Below the pieces are notes generated by a model, which saw only the letters and a list, made by a program, of their open reading frames with translations, ran no database searches and was not told where the DNA came from. A stretch of 64,000 nucleotides of DNA from Nomia melanderi (taxonomy: Eukaryota; Arthropoda; Insecta; Hymenoptera; Halictidae): contig NC_135002.1 in the NCBI RefSeq assembly GCF_051020985.1, positions 124,001 through 188,000 of the forward strand, in the 5' to 3' direction. How positions within the stretch are numbered: position 1 is the first letter of the stretch; every line of letters starts with the position of its first letter. Shown here piece by piece: positions 23,102 to 37,872 of this stretch. A program made the position numbers and the translations under genes.

Positions 23102-26100
23102 ATGTACGCCAAGGGAAAGGGGTCCACGGTGCCCTCGGACTCTCAAGCGAGAGAAAAGTACGTATATCGCCCCTTCGTTCGACCATCGAGCAACGTGTCG
23201 AGAAACAATCGGGAGAAGGAAAAAAAAACATTTACCGATTGATCGATCAGTGACTCCATTTTTTTTCCTCTCTGTACACCGAGCGTGCGTGTAGGTATTG
23301 GTCGGTTCGAAACCGGCCACTCGGATTCGTCGAGTAACTCCAGCTCGCTGATTATAATATTCATGGAGTTGCTCGGCGCTCTGCCTCCTCCGAGTCGCAG
23401 AAGCTCGTTCGCGATTTTCCTCTTGCGAATCGCAACGGCGAACCTTTCCCGTATACCGTCTAGAAATTTCTTAATACCGACACGGACGCGATAAACTGAT
23501 TCAGTTATGGTCGGTTTCCTGAGAATTCCTCCAAAACAACAATCATCCCCTCCTTCCGCCCCCCGTCGCCCCCTCGCCCCTTCACCCGACTCACAACATC
23601 TCCGTCTCGTCCGTCTTTTTCCTCCTTTCGAGGCCAACTCGGAAACGGACCGGTGGTTCACGTGAATCGAACTGTTTACCTGACCGCGACTGCTCACCGA
23701 TCTGCTTTCTCGTAAATTCAACCGAAATTGCACGCTATGACTCACTGGAGTCACTTGTCTCGCGGGCCAGGCAGATTGGACGCCATGTTTTTCTCATTTG
23801 CACACCGAATAGTGACATGCACGACTACCTATTGGTACGATGACACTTGATCGGGCGTCGTTGTTTTGCTTATGCCGCACGCCAACGGTATACGCATTCT
23901 CGCGTTTATTCAACGTTCCACGTGTAAGCGTGTCTTTATCAAAGTCACAATCAATTGTCGCCTTACGGATCAATCATTTTTCTTTAGGAACATGTATGTC
24001 TTATGCTTACGTTCGAATAATTTTCAATGTTTCAGATTAGCGTTGTACGTGTACGAATATTTATTACATGTTGGCGCACAAAAAGCGGCACAGACATTTT
24101 TATCGGAGGTAATTTCTTTATTCCTCAAGGCTAATGAGAATTCGACAAACAATTACTATACTTTGCGATCGTTACTTTACTATTGTTACTGTATTGTACA
24201 GATACGATGGGAGAAAAATATTACTCTTGGAGAACCACCTGGATTTTTACACTCTTGGTGGTGGTAAGTATTATGCGTCGTATCGATTCCTCGATACGCC
24301 AGACATACTAAAATGTACTGTAACATCTGGAAATATTTTAGCGTGTTCTGGGACCTGTATTCTGCAGCACCGGAGAGACGAGATTCCTGCGAGCACAGTA
24401 GCGAAGCCAAAGCTTTTCACGACTATGTCAGTGTAGTATATTAATGTTACCGCACGCGTAATATATTTGTTCGTTATAGACATTTCTTTTAAAAGCTTTC
24501 TTTGTCCACAGGGCTTTGTAAACAGCGGTTATGGCGTTAATGGTATAGCTCATGTAAGTTTACTTGTGTTAACAGGCAGCTCGTTTAGAATTCAGTTTAA
24601 GGATATCTTTTGTGTAGATATAATGTTATAAAATGTTTGCAGAATGCTGGACCTGCGCCATCTCCCATAGGACAAATGCCACCCAACGACGGTATGCCTG
24701 GTGGACCGATGCCTTCTGCATTCTTTCCAGTAAGTTTTTCTACATCCATTTACCATTAATAAATTTCACTTTCCTTAAACCTATGAAAGCAATCACTTCT
24801 ACTCGAAAAGATGGAAATTTTTTGAGCTGATATTAATTGTTTTGATAATTCTGTTAAAAGTTATTCGACTATGAACGAGAAAGAAATATACTTTCGGTCA
24901 TAATTACTTTTCATTGTCTAAGAACTGTTCCGTTATCTTGAACATATTCTAGTATTACGGTATGACACTGTTTTCATCATACTTTTTAGGAATATGTACA
25001 CGTGGGTAATGATTTCTTGTTCATATATATATATATTCATTCTTGTATTACTTGTGCTTTCATAATTATAAAAATGAAAGAATGTTCAGCAAAGAAATCT
25101 GACCTATTAATTGTATATAGACACTTATCATTAGCATTCATATGTATATACATAAATATGTATAAATATCTGTTATTATTGTTATGCCTAGTTACAATTC
25201 TCATTCATTGTAATTCTACACTTGATTCAAAGCCTGTAACATTTTTTTTCTAATATTATTGTATAAGCAGGACCTGACTTTATCAATTTGAGAATTATCG
25301 ATAACAATTGTACCTGATTTGTATAATTTTTCACGTGCATATTCAGGATTTTTTCATTGCTATTTACACTATTGTACTACATACTATCGTAACAAAAGGA
25401 AAGTACGCGTTTTAAATACGTTTAATGTACAAACTAATTTTGTGGCGTATATACTACTTACAAGAATTTTGCACTGTCATCGAAAGTCTCTTACACGCAC
25501 ACTCTCACACAGATACACTCGCACAAAGTTATAGATACATTTATCTAGTAAGTGTAAAAGAGAAACTATTACACAATGTATTTTATACGTATACGTTTTG
25601 AAACAAGTGTATACTCGAATAAGATTCTCATGCCATGCTTGTTTACACTGTATCTATGTACTTATTTTCTCTCTGCTACGTATCTAACACTTGTATGTGC
25701 GTTCCTTTACCATTTTCACTCTACAATCTCCTATCTGCATAAAATCAGGCCTCGAAAGTATACCAGAAAAGATTTGTATAGATGTTAGAAAATAGTTTTA
25801 GCTCGAATATTTTTGTATAGTAGGTAAACGAATTTATAATGTTCTACCTTGAGCTGACTTATTTACTGACTTACAAAATCTTCACGATAAGTCGTCGATT
25901 TCATGAATTGTAAAATGAACAGTTAATTGTGACATTTACGAGACGTTGATAGCTCTATTTTTACTTAAACACTGTCGTGTTTTCCTCTTTTGATACACAC
26001 ATCAAATGAATATCATTATTCGGACGTTTCATGAATTTTATACATGGAAGCATGTACTAATTCTCCGAACAATCACACCTGAAACAAATATAACATTTTT

Positions 26101-26404
26101 CCTAAGCGCAAACACCATATGCTACAAACACACTGAATGTCAGCTAAGGTTGCATTTTTAAAAAATCTGATATGTTGATATAAAAGCCTGCTTAGAGTAG
26201 CTTAGTACCGAATACAAGAATTTTTAATAACATTTGCGAAGAATCAATTACTCGACATAATAGAAACACAAAATTATTATATTGTACGAGTAAGTGGCAT
26301 TGTATTGAGAGAAAAATTGTATGTTGCAACCTGTATAATTTACGATATAGATACTAATTTAAACACTAAAACTCTCTCTTTCTCCCTTCCTCCCTCTCTC
26401 CCTC

Positions 26405-26496
<92 letters not shown>

Positions 26497-26507
26497 TCCC
26501 TCCCCCG

Positions 26508-26539
<32 letters not shown>

Positions 26540-27421
26540 CTGTCTGTACTGTGAATTTGCTTTTACAAAGGAGAATTACTTATAATGTTGTACGAATCAT
26601 TTTTATAATTATAACTTTTAGATTTTTAAGGTGCTACCCAATATAGTATTAACACAATCATACCCAAGCCTTCTAGTCTAGCTGTTGCCTGGATCGCAGT
26701 GTTGCTACATGTCTGTCGTTTGCGTTGCTTGTTGCAGAACAACTCGACAATGCGACCATCTCCGCCCACACACCCCTCATCACAGCCATCCCCCCAGCAC
26801 CCCCAGCCACCCCCGCCCCCACACTCGCAGATGATGTCCACTCAGGTAAGCCTCATTCGACACATACACTGTCACTCATGAAGAATCACTTCATCCACTT
26901 TCATTACACCATATATCATTGTGTACCTAAGACTGTTCGCTCAAAGTTGCTTTCTTCCTGTTAAAGTTTGTTCGATTCGACAATTTTCAGTGTATGTCTT
27001 TTGAAACATTATAGATCGTTGAAATAGGATTTGCCGAAGGGTGTTTTTTCAACATAGCAGATAATTAGATGTTAGAGATACAAGTTGTTCACAGTTTTGT
27101 AAAATCTAAAATATTGGATACACTGATTACGTAATTGAGAATTACATTTTACGATAACGTATTCGCTGTGTGTTAAAACGTTGACGTTACAATGCTTAAA
27201 TAGTTTCGATAAAAGTGCAATAGTAACAGAACAACGGTACGCTCTAAGGTAAGGTAAAAATCTTTCAGTGCTGTAAGTTCTTAAGGATCAATAATTACCA
27301 GTTCTATTCTAAAAATGTATCTTAAGGTAAGACTCGATATAAACGTACATCGTATTCTGATTTATCTCAATCTATTCTTTGTTAAATATGAATCCTTGTT
27401 GTTTGTAATCTCTTATTTGCA

Positions 27422-27453
<32 letters not shown>

Positions 27454-30400
27454 AGATATATATCAAAGATGCATAAAGTGTGCACTGTGTTGATTATCAT
27501 CAAAGCACAAGTATTATGTGATCTAACATGTAATCTATTGCTTATTGTGGCTGCCTGGTGTGTAATTATCATAATGTACAATAGCTGTGACTTTTGACAA
27601 AGTTTTTGTCTATAGAAGAACATTTGAAAATATTAATTACTCAGTACACACGTTCCTGACTTGTTACAGTTTATGGGTCCTCGATATCCACCTGGACCGC
27701 GACCTGGAGTACGTATGCCACAAATGGGAAACGATTTTAACGGGGTATGTGTCGTTGTTTCCTGCGATACGTGTGTTTGAAATATCGCCATATTAGCGCA
27801 GTTGTACCTTATGTAATGTTGATTCGATAACGTATACGGTGTTGCTTTGTTTAGCCTCCTGGACAACCAATGATGCCAAACAGTATGGATCCAACTAGGC
27901 AAGGTAAGAGCTTACCTCTATGCTAGATTCACATTGATTTTTTTTTCTGGTATTGATGATAATTGCGAGAGGAGAATGGCATAGAAGCATGCATACCAAA
28001 AACCACACAGCAATAAATAAAATCAGTAATTCTTGAAAGTGGATTGGATTGCTGTGATGTGGAGTGGATTGGTTTTTGAATTGTCTAGTTACATGCAGTG
28101 GTGTAGTTTCTAAATGAAATCGACTATTATTAATATTACAGACTTTGAATAACTTAGGGAATAAATACATATATTTCTCTATGACTGTTTGTATGTAAAG
28201 TGTGTAGATATGTATAAAGCAGAATTTTTAAGTTCGTTTGATGTGTGTTTTAATGAAATTGGAAAAGAGTATACGATGCATCGAAACCTGATCGGTGAGC
28301 GACTCGAATCGTCTGAAAATGTTAGTTGACGCGTTTCTTAATAACTGTTTCAAGTTCGAAAATATATGTACGCGATGTCGAGTAACGGACATTGAATAAT
28401 TCGGGTTTTAGACACTCAATGATTCATTATGCTGTAAGAACTCTATTCAACGCGAATACGCATTTTCGAAAGACATATATTCAATTTTATCATAACTAGT
28501 GTTTGCATATATCCATTAGAGTTTTGTCGTTTGTCAATATATACTATAATAATATATTTTCACAGTTGAAATGTATTTACGAGTATATTCGCTATGCGAC
28601 CGCAAAGTAACTAGACCTTACCGCCATCAACCTGACCTTACCTACCTGCCGTACTAATGTGTGCTCTTGTGTTCCTCAGGCGAAGCTGGAGAATTTGTAG
28701 GGTGGCAAGGTAGGAAGCAACCCAGCAACCAAATCACACTCACATGACTTAGTCAAGCCTAACTTTTAGTTTTTTTTTTTTTTCTCCTGCTCGTCTTAAA
28801 ATTTTTGTTCTCACTTTCATGAATAATTGCACTAGCTTAGTTTCTGCGTATAAATACTTGCTCACCCGATCTTACATCCAGTATGCCAGTCGCAATTTGA
28901 CGTATTATTAAAAGTAGCATTGAGTCTATTTATAAGAACGGTTGTTCTCTATAGAGAAAGGTTTCTATGTTTAACAGTACTAAATACATACTTTTGTTCG
29001 CGTGAAATATCAAAAACGTTCAACTCTGCGGATAGACGATTAATGTGTATAATATTGTGGCTAACAAAACTTGCTGTAACTATGAATCACTATGATACAA
29101 ATTGAATGTTCGAACGAATAAGTAATGAATCATGTACATACATATATACATATAATACGTAATGCATACAGTGCATTAATACTCTAATATTAATATTTTC
29201 ATTACATTACACTCATAGAATAGATCGTATGACAATATCATGTGAATAATTCTGCTCTGTGCCAATTAAATGTAGATAATGCTGTTTGACTGAGATATAG
29301 GTATTAACCGAATGATTGTTTTATTTGTTATGTGTTTGGCACAAAATATATTGATTTTTGTCTGTTGATTTCAAGCTGAATGATTCGCAAAAAGTTATTC
29401 GGTAGTGCTGTTTCCATTCTTCGCATGAGCTTTTTACTCGAGTTATTTATACATAGTTGCAAATACCAATTCAGCATGCCGTCCACTCGCTTTACTATGT
29501 ACCTGACTTCGGCAAAGCATGACCTTAATTTTAATCTGTCGGAAAAGCGGGAAAAAAGTTTGAATACTCGTTGGTTACTCGCGCATTAAAGGAACAGAAG
29601 AAAAGAACCGTCGTTTGGTCACATGATTTGCCGTTAGTCGAAAGATTCACGATTAGCATTTAGTATTATTAACATGAAATTAGAACAGTATTAATATTTG
29701 TTCGTTTCTAAGCAAATGTATCAAAGTTGACTTTTGTTGTTAGCTCCTCCAGGCATGAATCCCATGAACCCAAGGATGAATCCGCCAAGGGGACCTGGAA
29801 TGGGTCCAATGGGGCCGGGAAGTTACGGGCCAGGAATAAGAGGGCCACCTCCTAACAGTAGCCTAGGTCCCGGAGGTCCAGGAGGACCTGGAATGCCACC
29901 TATGAGTATGGCTGGACCAGCTGGCAGACAACAGTGGCAACCCAACACATCCACGGTAATAATTGTTCTATCGGAGAATGTCTTATTAGAATAGCGATAG
30001 TCGTGATAAATTTCATTTCCAAACTTTATAACTCGCGATCATTTGTAAGGTGGAACGTTCTCTGTATTTCTAGCCAATGAATTATTCATCGTCATCGCCG
30101 GGTAATTACGGAGGACCGCCAGGATCAACGGGTCCTCCAGGCCCAGGTACACCAATCATGCCCAGTCCACAAGACAGTAGTAACAGTGGCGGTGAAAACA
30201 TGTATACCATGATGAAACCTGTACCTGGAGGAAATATGCCTGGTGTAAGTGTATATCTTCTATTTACTTTGAACGCGTGTACGTTTCCACAATTGCTCTA
30301 CGACGATACACTCTTGAATCGATCAGGATTTTCCCATGAGTGGCGGACCCGAGGGTGGGCCAATGGGCCCTATGGGGCCGAACACGATGGGCCCTGTTCT

Positions 30401-31757
30401 AAATGGCGATGGTCTTGACGGAATGAAAAACAGTCCAGCTAACGGAGGTCCTGGAACACCACGAGAAGATAGCGGAAGTGGAATGGGTGACTATAATCTG
30501 GGTGGTTTTGGAGGTGGAGAAAGTGTAAGTATTAGTAGGTTCTATAACAATTCCCTATGATAGTTACTCGACGTGTTAATATGAGCTTATATGTACATAT
30601 AACGATGATTAGCTTTGCAGTAAATTATTTTTCGGAAACGTCTATATGAATCTTGAACGTCTAAATGTTTACACTTGCACTATTTCATGGTTCGAATCTC
30701 TGTCTTTATCGAGTACGCGGATTGACATTGATTTGTTATATCGGTTCAACGCTATTAGATGGATTCAGAATAAGAAAGCATACAAGTTCATATTATAACT
30801 TATCTCTCTTCTAATTATTCAGCAATTAACAGATTCAGATGCTTTCGTCAATACGACTATTACTTATTCCATTAAAATACTTTGGGTGTTATTATATTTA
30901 GAGGGCTTATCCTCGAGCTTATTCCAACAACCTGGTTAATGCTTATTCAGAGTATCAATATTTTATCAGAATTTGATATGTCCTGTTTAATCGTATAGGC
31001 TTCCTGGGAAATTTAATTTAGATTACCTACTCGCATCTAATATTATTATAACTGGCTCAATTGTGTCTAACTATAATCATACTAACAGTATGACTAATGA
31101 TACAAGTATGAAGTGAGTCTAAAAATCTATCGTTTTAGTTTTTTCTCGAAGGTTACCCGTTTAACACTCGTTTCATAAATATGGAGAAGTGAAATGCAGT
31201 AACCACGCACGGTACATTTGTAACGTTCAGATAATCTTTGGTCGATCAAAGTAAGAAAAGTAATAATATTCAATGCATTATTCTTGGCGAAGCCTCGATT
31301 CGGTTCCATTATTTACTTGTGCAAAGTATTTCATGACTTTTATACCTGCTTCATATGAAGAAATGAAAATTATGAATGAACTTTCATATAATATACAAAT
31401 ATATGCAAGACATTTCATAGGGTTTATCGTATATAACGACGAAGACATTCGCATATCGAGCTGATTCTTTAATATTATGCTGATATAACTCGAATATAAT
31501 ACAACTCGAAAAGTATTTCTGTATATTATGCTGCTGTTCGTATCGAAGTAATCCCGACTGCAATTAGAAAAACCAAAAGGATTTTTTCTCTAATCGTCGA
31601 GCGAAACGTTCAAGAATTTTAACATACAAACAACGCGCATAAAAGACCTTTATCGATTAAACGAATGAGAATTTGCGTTAAACCAGAAATCGTTTGTTCG
31701 TTGATTGATAAATGTCTTCTTCTTTGTACGAATACGGTAGACATTATGGAATGCTGT

Positions 31758-31788
<31 letters not shown>

Positions 31789-33971
31789 GTATATATATAA
31801 TATATATAATATATATAATGTCACGCATATATGTAACTGATTTTTTTTCTTTTTTTTTTATTTGTTTTTCTTTTTCTTTTTTTTTAATTATTTTTTCTTA
31901 TTTTTCCTGTTTGTTTAACGAGCGCGCACAAACAGTGTTTATTAAGACTGTTAGTTTAATTTCGATTAATTTCTATACACGTTGTTATATCGGATTGTGA
32001 GTAGGATTCTGAATGAAAAGTGTAATGAGTAATCTCGCACGTGCGCCTTCTGTATTCCCGACAGTATTTTTAAAAAGTCAAGTCGCCTTGGATCCAGCCC
32101 CGAGTACATAGATGCCGTAGAATTTCCCGGTTAATCACGCAATTTGGAAAAGGATCATACGCAAACGCTGACGTTTGACGTCACGTGGCACACACACACA
32201 TAACCGCGCGCGCGTTCGTAAAATGTTTTGTCAATGGCTCAGACATGATTGTCGCTCATAAACAAGGCACATAAAGAACGAAAGAGAGAAAAAGAAAAGA
32301 ACAGAGTAGAACGTTTGTGATAACGCATATTGTGTCGATGTGCGTTCGTTGGTTAATCGTTCGTAATTTCGATTAGGTTAGCATTTAAGTGCTCATTACG
32401 CTGTTATTACGAAACTATGATACTCGAATCGTCACAGAATATACTATAAAGTTTTGAAAGTATATATATATACACATATATATGTATATGTATATGTTGT
32501 ATATATATGCTTTGCTAAATACTCAAACGGTTGCAGCCTAGAATTTTACTATTATTCCTTTTTTCTTCTTTTTTTTTTTAAGATACGTGTTAATTTCTAT
32601 ATGCATACTTCATTATCGATAGTAACGACACATCTTTTTTTTATCGACACGTGTCAACGATAACAACGTCTATTATTTATATTTATTTGAACATTAGCTT
32701 GTAAGCAAAGGTGCCTGAGAAACACGAACTACTGTGATTATCAATCGCATAATTGTTAATCGATTTTTAATTCTTTTGTCTATCCTTCATTTTTTTCTCT
32801 TTTATTTTCTTTTTCTTCCCCCCGCCCCTGTTTTTTCTTTTTATTATCCGTTTAAATCGCTGTATCTCATAATATCGTACCGCTGGTTCGCCGGCTGGTG
32901 ACTGTGGCTTATTTTTCATCCCATTATAGAGTCAAGCCCTCTGAGCAGTATTAGGATAGAAAAGAGTAGGTAAGGCATACTGGTTGTTGAATGGAATAAA
33001 AAAAAGGCAAAGCAAAAGAAAAGAAAAGAAAAGAAAAGAAAAGAAAAGAAAAGAAAAGAAAAGAAAAGAAAAGAAAAGAAAAGAATAGTTTTCGTGTAAT
33101 GCCGTTCAAAGGCGCTTTCGAGTTCTAGAGAAGCATTTGTTGTCAACCGATGTTTGTTCCACGTAATGTTCCTTTACCGTTACATGCAATTCGAACATGC
33201 ACATCGAGCCTCGCCTAATCGTTTGAATTAAAGATCTTTTTTCGAAATTGATTTACGAAACTCTGTAATGAGGTGATTAAATTGGCCGAACTCGTATCGA
33301 GTCCTTCCACTGTTTGCTCACAATTCAATACCGATAGAAGCAAGTTTTGTGCACTATCTGTTCGCAGCTGTTATCGTCGCAACACCTCGCGCGTACGTTT
33401 CACTCCGATGACTCTTGATCACCGCGTGACCGACTATTTTCGCAAATGACTTGTCAAAAGGCAAACGGTGTACGATACTTTTATCGAGTCGATTGCACTC
33501 CGAGCGTGTGCAATTCTAGTCACACGATTCCCCGATCGAATATTTTCGAACATAACCTGAAAACACTTTCTAGCTCGACTCTGCTTGAGAATCATGGGAG
33601 TCGATGCCACGGGCTAGTTAACGGTTATATTTTATAACGCGATTCACGACTATCCTATCGTTTTGTAGTTCCTATTAGAAATTAGTGTCACGAACAAACA
33701 TGCACGAGATCAAATTGCCGTGAAAATCAATCGAGAATAATGTTCCTCCCTTCGGTTCGTTGCTGTATCGGTTACTGCTTTCGCAGCAAGCACGCAAACC
33801 CTTTTCGTAAAGTAAACGGAACAAAGAAGTAGTTGAATCACGCCGAGTATTGCGACGCGAATAGTTTTGCGTTAACTTGACGAAAAAAAGTACTTGAACG
33901 AGAGGTAAAAGGTGTGTATATATATATATATATATGTGTGTATACATGTATATGTGTGTATATGTGTATAC

Positions 33972-34009
<38 letters not shown>

Positions 34010-36117
34010 ACATATTATTTTTGTATGGAATAAGTGTCGTAGACGGTGTAAGTACTGAACCTAAATGATCGAGTGTAACAGAGGCAAAGAGAAAACAAAA
34101 TAAAAAAAAAACACGGAGAAATGGAGAGAATATCGTGCGAACCTCCGGAATCCATCCGTCCGTAATGGTTATAGGTCAGTACCGGACTATGCTGTGCTGC
34201 TGTTAGTTGTGTTTAAATTAATTTAAAACTACTCATAGATTATACATATGTACAAGAAGATATAAAGGGAGAGAAGGAGAGAAAGAGAGAAAGAGAGAAA
34301 GAGAGACCGAGCGAGAAAGAAGGGTCAGGGAATATAGAGAGAAAGAGGGCGAGTGGATCGGTGAGCGAGCGAGCGAACGAATGATCGATTAAGTGATTAA
34401 ACGAATAAATGAATGACCGAGCGAGTGAGTCGGTGTGTGTGCGCGCGTGAGAGAGAGAGATCGCCAATTCCGAGAGCATCGGCAAGATCGACGGTCAAAG
34501 AGTCTTGAGAACGAACAAAGTCGTATATTACTGGAAAGTATGTTGCGACTGCTCCAGAATAATTCATTTTGGGTACTAATGTGCCACGTCTGATTGCCAG
34601 GCTCTTCATTGTCTGTTAGTTTACTCGTGTTTTCCCTTCTAGCATTAAAATTACACACACACACGCACACGCGCACACGCACACGCACACGCATACACCT
34701 TTTTTTTTTTTGTTTCTTTTTTACTATTTACGATAACTGGAAGTTCATCGAGAATATTTGTGAAACTGATCGTAAAAACATAACGGACAAATATTCACGC
34801 CACTTTTGAGACGGGATAAAAGAAGGTGTTAACGTGGTGGTGCGCAATCCGCTATTCTTCGTGCTTACGATTATCAGTCATTTGAAAAGCTTTCGACATA
34901 TTTTATTAAAGCATACGTATATGCGTATGCATATACGTACAAGTACACGTGTGCATGGACGTTTGCAAATATACGTATATACTTGTTTTAACGCATACAC
35001 GCGCGCGTACACGCATACGCCAGCATCGGATTTATATAGATAAATGAGATTGCGCGGTAAACTAGTCGGACGATGTAGTATTTGCCACTTGTTTCGCCGA
35101 GTCGTTTGTGCAAAGAACGAAACAGAGTTTGCCTTTGACGCACGACGAAGACTGTTAGTTTTTGGATAATTTTGTAATGTTCGCTCGAGCAAACCGATTG
35201 CTTGCCGTTGTTCCGGAGAGAACACAGAGGCGCGGTTCATACGTACCCACACAGCACACGCACGCACACGCGCACCACACTTATACAGATCCACGTCAAA
35301 GGGAATGAGAGAGCGAGAGTGAGAGTGAGAGGGAGAGGGAGAGGGAGACAGCCTTAAGCATCCACTTGTACCATCTCGACGAATTAATTGACCGGGTGCG
35401 AGTTGGCCTATACGCGTAGACGTTGTTTCGAAGAGGAACAAAAAGAAAAGACGCCACGTAAATATAATAGGATCGATATAGTTTTTCTCGGAGCACGAAG
35501 AGAAACGTTCGATCGCTGAGAGAGACGAGCAGAGGAGAGGAGAAAGAAAAAAAGAACAGAAAATCACCGGGAGATTTCGCGTTCGGGGTCAAAGTACGAG
35601 CGAGAACAAGGAACGGAAGTGGTTCGCGATCACGAGGAAGAGTATTATTATTCGTTTCGAGTAAAGGTGGACTTGATGTAAACACGACGCGATGCGGTGG
35701 TCGCCTCGTGCCGCGCGGCCGCGGAACCGGTCCCGTTTCTATCGAGGCGAGAACGTCCGTCGCGTACCGGGTGACTCTTTTATTACCGTCGGTCGGTAAA
35801 TCGTCGCGTATTCGAACAGTCGAACGTCTCGGTGAAATTTTCGGTCCCCATGGAGTGTGCCGCGAAATTCGAAGCGAGGTTATTCGGTGCCGAGGACAAC
35901 GGGTTTCTTCCTCTTATCTGGGTACACGCGCTCGCTTCGGTGCCTCACGGATAGCCTTGTTCACGTCAGATCCATCTTTAATCCGAGGGAATAATAGGAT
36001 TTTTGTTACTTGTAACACGACTCGTCCGTCGTCGCGTGGCGTCGCGCGTTGCGTTCACTCTGTCGATAAGTTGCAGTGACAACTGACACAACCGAGAATA
36101 ATCATTTTGACACGGAA

Positions 36118-36151
<34 letters not shown>

Positions 36152-36162
36152 TGTATGTGCGC

Positions 36163-36199
<37 letters not shown>

Positions 36200-37838
36200 A
36201 AAGAGAGAAAGAGCGAGAGAGTGTGAGCGCGAGTGGGAGGGAGAGGAGGGTGTGAGCGTGCTTCGTTCCTGTACTTTTGCGCGAGGCGTGAGGCGCGAGG
36301 CGCGTACACGCGCCGGTTTTGGATATTCTTAACGGCGAATATTTTAACTATAACGTAACACACAGCCCCACGTTGTAAGCCGCACAAGTGAATGGCGATG
36401 AAACATTTAACATTATTAATATATGCCTAAGCCAGGGGAGATCGAGACAATAAATGTAAACCTGTTACACTGAGAATATTGCGTTTTTCTTTTTTATTTG
36501 CTGTTTGAATCCGCAGCAGGGTGCTGGCTATTAGAATGTTTTATATATGACTATCCGTTTCCAATGCACTTGGTTTCTACACGAAATTTCTCTGCCGTGT
36601 CCGAGACACACATTTCTTCCTGGTAATCACATGTCACTTGTGTTTCACATTTCCCGCGCTCCGCCTTCACGTTCGGTCGAAACGATACAACCGACACATC
36701 CGCGCGCGTACACGCCAAGTCTCGAAAGTTTCGTGCGTCGCTCTCTCGACGCGGTTGCAACGACTATTCGCACACGATTCGTCGGAGAATAATGTGCCAT
36801 GAATAATCGTATCTAACGATCGAAGCGGTCGATAATCGAATCGTTCGAACAGTGTGCGCCCGTAGAACTGCATCGGGGACGCTGTACTCCGGTAAGAGTA
36901 AAGAAAAGTGTCGAGGAGCAGTGTGCGAATAGTTGATCCGCGACCGTACTTTGAACTTGTTATCCTTTTTATTCGAATCGTACGTAACGCGGAATCGTTG
37001 TTCTAGTCAGACCGGAACGTAGCCGCGCGGATTATCGGTTCGAAACGGACGCGCGAATAATACGCGATCGAGAAGAGAGTCTCGCTCGCGAGCAGGTTAC
37101 ACGCGTGCATAGACGAGGCGGTTGCCGTCTCGAAACACGCGGTTCAGGCGCGCGAGGTGTGATCGCGTCGCGGGAGGAGGCAACGCGCGTCGGGTGTACG
37201 CACGACGAGACGGCGAGGTCGAGTTTCGAGCACACCGGATTTTACGCCGACATGTAACATTTGCAACGTGTGGAGTGTATCGTGGAACACAATGTTTGTG
37301 ATGTACTCGTGTACGGTGTCGTGGATCGCGCGATCGATTCGTATCGCTTCGCGAGCAGCGTTAGAGACACGAGGAAGAAAAGAAAAACAGGTGAAATCTG
37401 ATAGCTGTATATAGTACTAGCCTGTACTGACCTGTAGCACATGGATGCGTGAGCGCAAAGCGATTGGTGGATTGCGAGATCGTATCGAGACACACGATTC
37501 GAACGAGATCAAACAATTTATTTCAATGTGCAAAGAAAGGAAAAAGTCTTTATTGCAAAAAATACGTAACAAGTAAGGGATGACACACGTCGAGTTTCTC
37601 TGTTTACAAAACAATTTTCTTCATAGTGAGATAATAGCATTTCCGATATCATTAATGTCGTAACGATTCGGTGAGGTGTGCGTCAGTGGGGGGAGGCACA
37701 GGAAGCGCGCGCGCGCGCGCGCGCACCTACACATGCACACACGCACGCACGCACCAGAGACACAACATGCACACATACACACACGCACGCACACATGCGT
37801 AAGAGAGAAGAGAAAAACGTTGTGTATAATGTATAAAC

Positions 37839-37872
<34 letters not shown>

